Assembly: GCA_012656075.1 (NCBI GenBank)
Contig: JAAKBF010000218.1
Location: 434,001 to 498,000, forward strand
Length of the DNA: 64,000 nt
Reading direction: 5' to 3'
DNA from: Phytophthora hibernalis
Lineage: Eukaryota > Oomycota > Peronosporomycetes > Peronosporales > Peronosporaceae
The position numbers were made by a program, and so were the translations under genes. The first letter of the stretch is position 1. The number at the start of each line of letters is the position of its first letter. The notes beneath the pieces are model-generated. The model did not search any database. It had not been told where the DNA came from and saw only the letters and a list, made by a program, of their open reading frames with translations. Positions 62,609-64,000 of the stretch are shown in pieces.

Positions 62609-63510
62609 ATGAAGTGGCTGGTCTGCGTGGTCGTCGGCAGTGGGGGTGTTCTGAGCGTGGAAATTGACGAGTCCAAGAGAATTGGCGAGCTCAAGAAGGT
62701 GATCAAAGAGAAGAATCTGTCGATCTTTAATAAGTGCACTGCTGAAGAGTTAACGCTCTACGTCGCGAAGAAGGGCAACAACTGGCTGAAGATGAAGGAT
62801 TCTGATGTTGAGCTGTTGAGGCGAGGTGAAGTTCCTGAAGGAATTCAAGACACCATGAAAAATAATGAAATGGATCCGAGAAGCAGTGTCGGTAGCACTG
62901 AATGTGGGTTCCCAGATGTACAGTAGACGACGCAAAAGACATCGACTTCCACATCGTCGTGGATGCTCGCAAAGTTACGTCTGCTGTTTTAAATGAGGAC
63001 GCTACTGCTACAGAGCCAAACGAAGTTCTTGGGGTCAAGCGCAAGCGATATGTCCACGCGGAGATGAATGAAGAGATGGCAAACAGGCTTCTCAAGGCTT
63101 GCATATCCGGATGCGGTTATCGCCTTCGATCACTGCTACTGTTAACGAACAACCACCTGTTGATGAGTTCAAATGGGAATGCGTTAGCGAACAAAGTGGC
63201 CAAACTATCACCGAGACGCAGCAGCGAGAGCGATACCACTCGTATTTGGAAGCACATATTGGCGGTGTGCTCGAGGAGACGGATTCATGCGTGTTTGGCG
63301 TGGAAGAAGAGGATTTCCTCAACGTTGGTTTACCAGGCTACAACATAAATCTTGTTGGCGCACTGATGTCCTCCTTCTAAATTCTATCGTCAAGGATCAA
63401 CCGAACGCTTTGGGTTGCATGCCTGGCGTACGAATGCTTGTCGAGGTGGAGAGAACGATTGAAGAGAACTCGGTGTTTCAGGCAATGTCGGGAGCTCATC
63501 GCATTGGATC
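62609..63510 (+). pseudogene. Crinkler (CRN)-like effector remnant, frameshifted and truncated
   Basis: The N-terminal 70 residues from ATG 62609 match the CRN secretion and translocation region: a short hydrophobic start (KWLVCVVVGSGGVLSVEIDE), IGELKKVIKEKN, and LTLYVAKKGNNWLK where the LxLFLAK motif is expected. No classical signal peptide is evident. The frame breaks near 62920, 63110 and 63340. Downstream pieces (for example EANIGGVLEE-type and VRMLVEVERTIEENSVFQAM) resemble CRN C-terminal sequence, where a D...ExK nuclease-like pattern would be expected; Glu replaces the Lys. The homology ends near 63510. Described as a remnant only. Confidence 0.6.
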
Positions 63511-64000
63511 TTCTCACCTCATTGTGATCGAACATGTGCTTACCAATGACGCTCTCATTTGTACAGTCGATCAGTACATTCTTGAAAATTGGAGTCATCT
63601 CACCAAAGTACTGTTTCAGGTTCTCTGGTGTGTGAATATCACACTCGAGAAAGCCAAAGGTTTTAACGGCCTTGATATCCTCGATGATACCTTCATACGC
63701 TTCCACTGTTGTCAATCGACCGCATGGCATCTCATTACCAAGTGCCCACAGGTATAGAGCGTTAGCATCGTATCCGATAATTTTCTTACAGACCTTGCCA
63801 CCACGAATTGTCGTCTCATTACGTTTTGCGTAGCGATTGAAGATAATAGATGGCCCTCCGGCGATGTTGGCCTTCATCTTAGCGTAGATATCCTTTTCCT
63901 CCCGATCAATAGAATATACCAGTCTCTCCGAGTTGAACTCAAGCAAGTTCTTGTATCTATATCCCCGAGGGACATATCTTTACGAGCGGAGTTGCACTTC
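63500..64000 (-). pseudogene. Type-B DNA polymerase fragment (Maverick/Polinton-like or virus-like), runs off the window
   Basis: Minus strand from the window edge. It reads KNLLEFNSERLVYSIDREEK, GGPSIIFNRYAKRNETTIRG, then IIGYDANALYLWALGNEMPC, the polymerase motif A (D-x-x-x-L-Y) of the DNA_pol_B_2 group, and FGFLECDIHTPENLKQYF. The frame is disturbed near 63980. The conserved sense stops near 63520, where the opposite strand carries the CRN remnant. Protein-primed polymerases of this group are typical of Polintons and related large virus-like elements. It is a fragment here. Confidence 0.65.

Overview
This window looks like oomycete nuclear DNA, most likely Phytophthora or a close relative. 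The evidence is short GT-AG introns (about 59-93 nt), the Inr+FPR oomycete core promoter in front of at least seven genes, a family of small secreted CAP/SCP proteins, a Crinkler-type effector N-terminus, and Copia, Helitron, MULE and Maverick-like elements. All calls come from reading the sequence; no database search was possible.

Layout. 0.2-3 kb: a coiled-coil protein of unknown function. 3.7-6.1 kb: a secreted GH81 endo-beta-1,3-glucanase. 6.7-15.0 kb: a full-length but decayed Copia element with 5-bp target duplications, inserted into a small host reading frame and itself carrying about 1 kb of foreign, LTR-like sequence. 15.1-16.6 kb: a pair of nested inverted-repeat elements, then a LYC1-like GNAT acetyltransferase. 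16.9-31.9 kb: two inverted pairs of CAP genes (CAP1 and CAP2 leftward, CAP3 and CAP4 rightward) around a second, short-LTR Copia element and a broken MULE with a Ulp1-like domain. 32.3-39.0 kb: a degenerate Helitron (Rep plus Pif1-like helicase), a chromo-like fragment and a second MULE remnant. 40.0-41.3 kb: a hairpin MITE and CAP5.

From 41.4 kb to 62.4 kb the region is gene-dense and mostly housekeeping: a PDR/ABCG transporter, proteasome subunit Rpn8, an ApaG-domain protein, mitochondrial malic enzyme, villin, a FAM173-like methyltransferase, a small two-exon protein, an SDS22-like LRR protein, an unknown protein and a putatively myristoylated LRR protein. The right end returns to repeats: a broken Crinkler-like gene abutting a type-B DNA polymerase fragment on the opposite strand.

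The secreted-protein genes (CAP cluster, CRN remnant) lie in repeat-rich DNA and the core genes in compact DNA, which fits the two-speed genome pattern known from Phytophthora. Several conserved genes (GH81, ABC transporter, villin, both LRR proteins) carry isolated one- or two-base frameshifts, mostly at short homopolymers. I suspect uncorrected sequencing error for these, while the transposons carry frameshifts, stops and truncations that look like true decay. Exon coordinates are my own splice choices and keep the reading frame unless stated.
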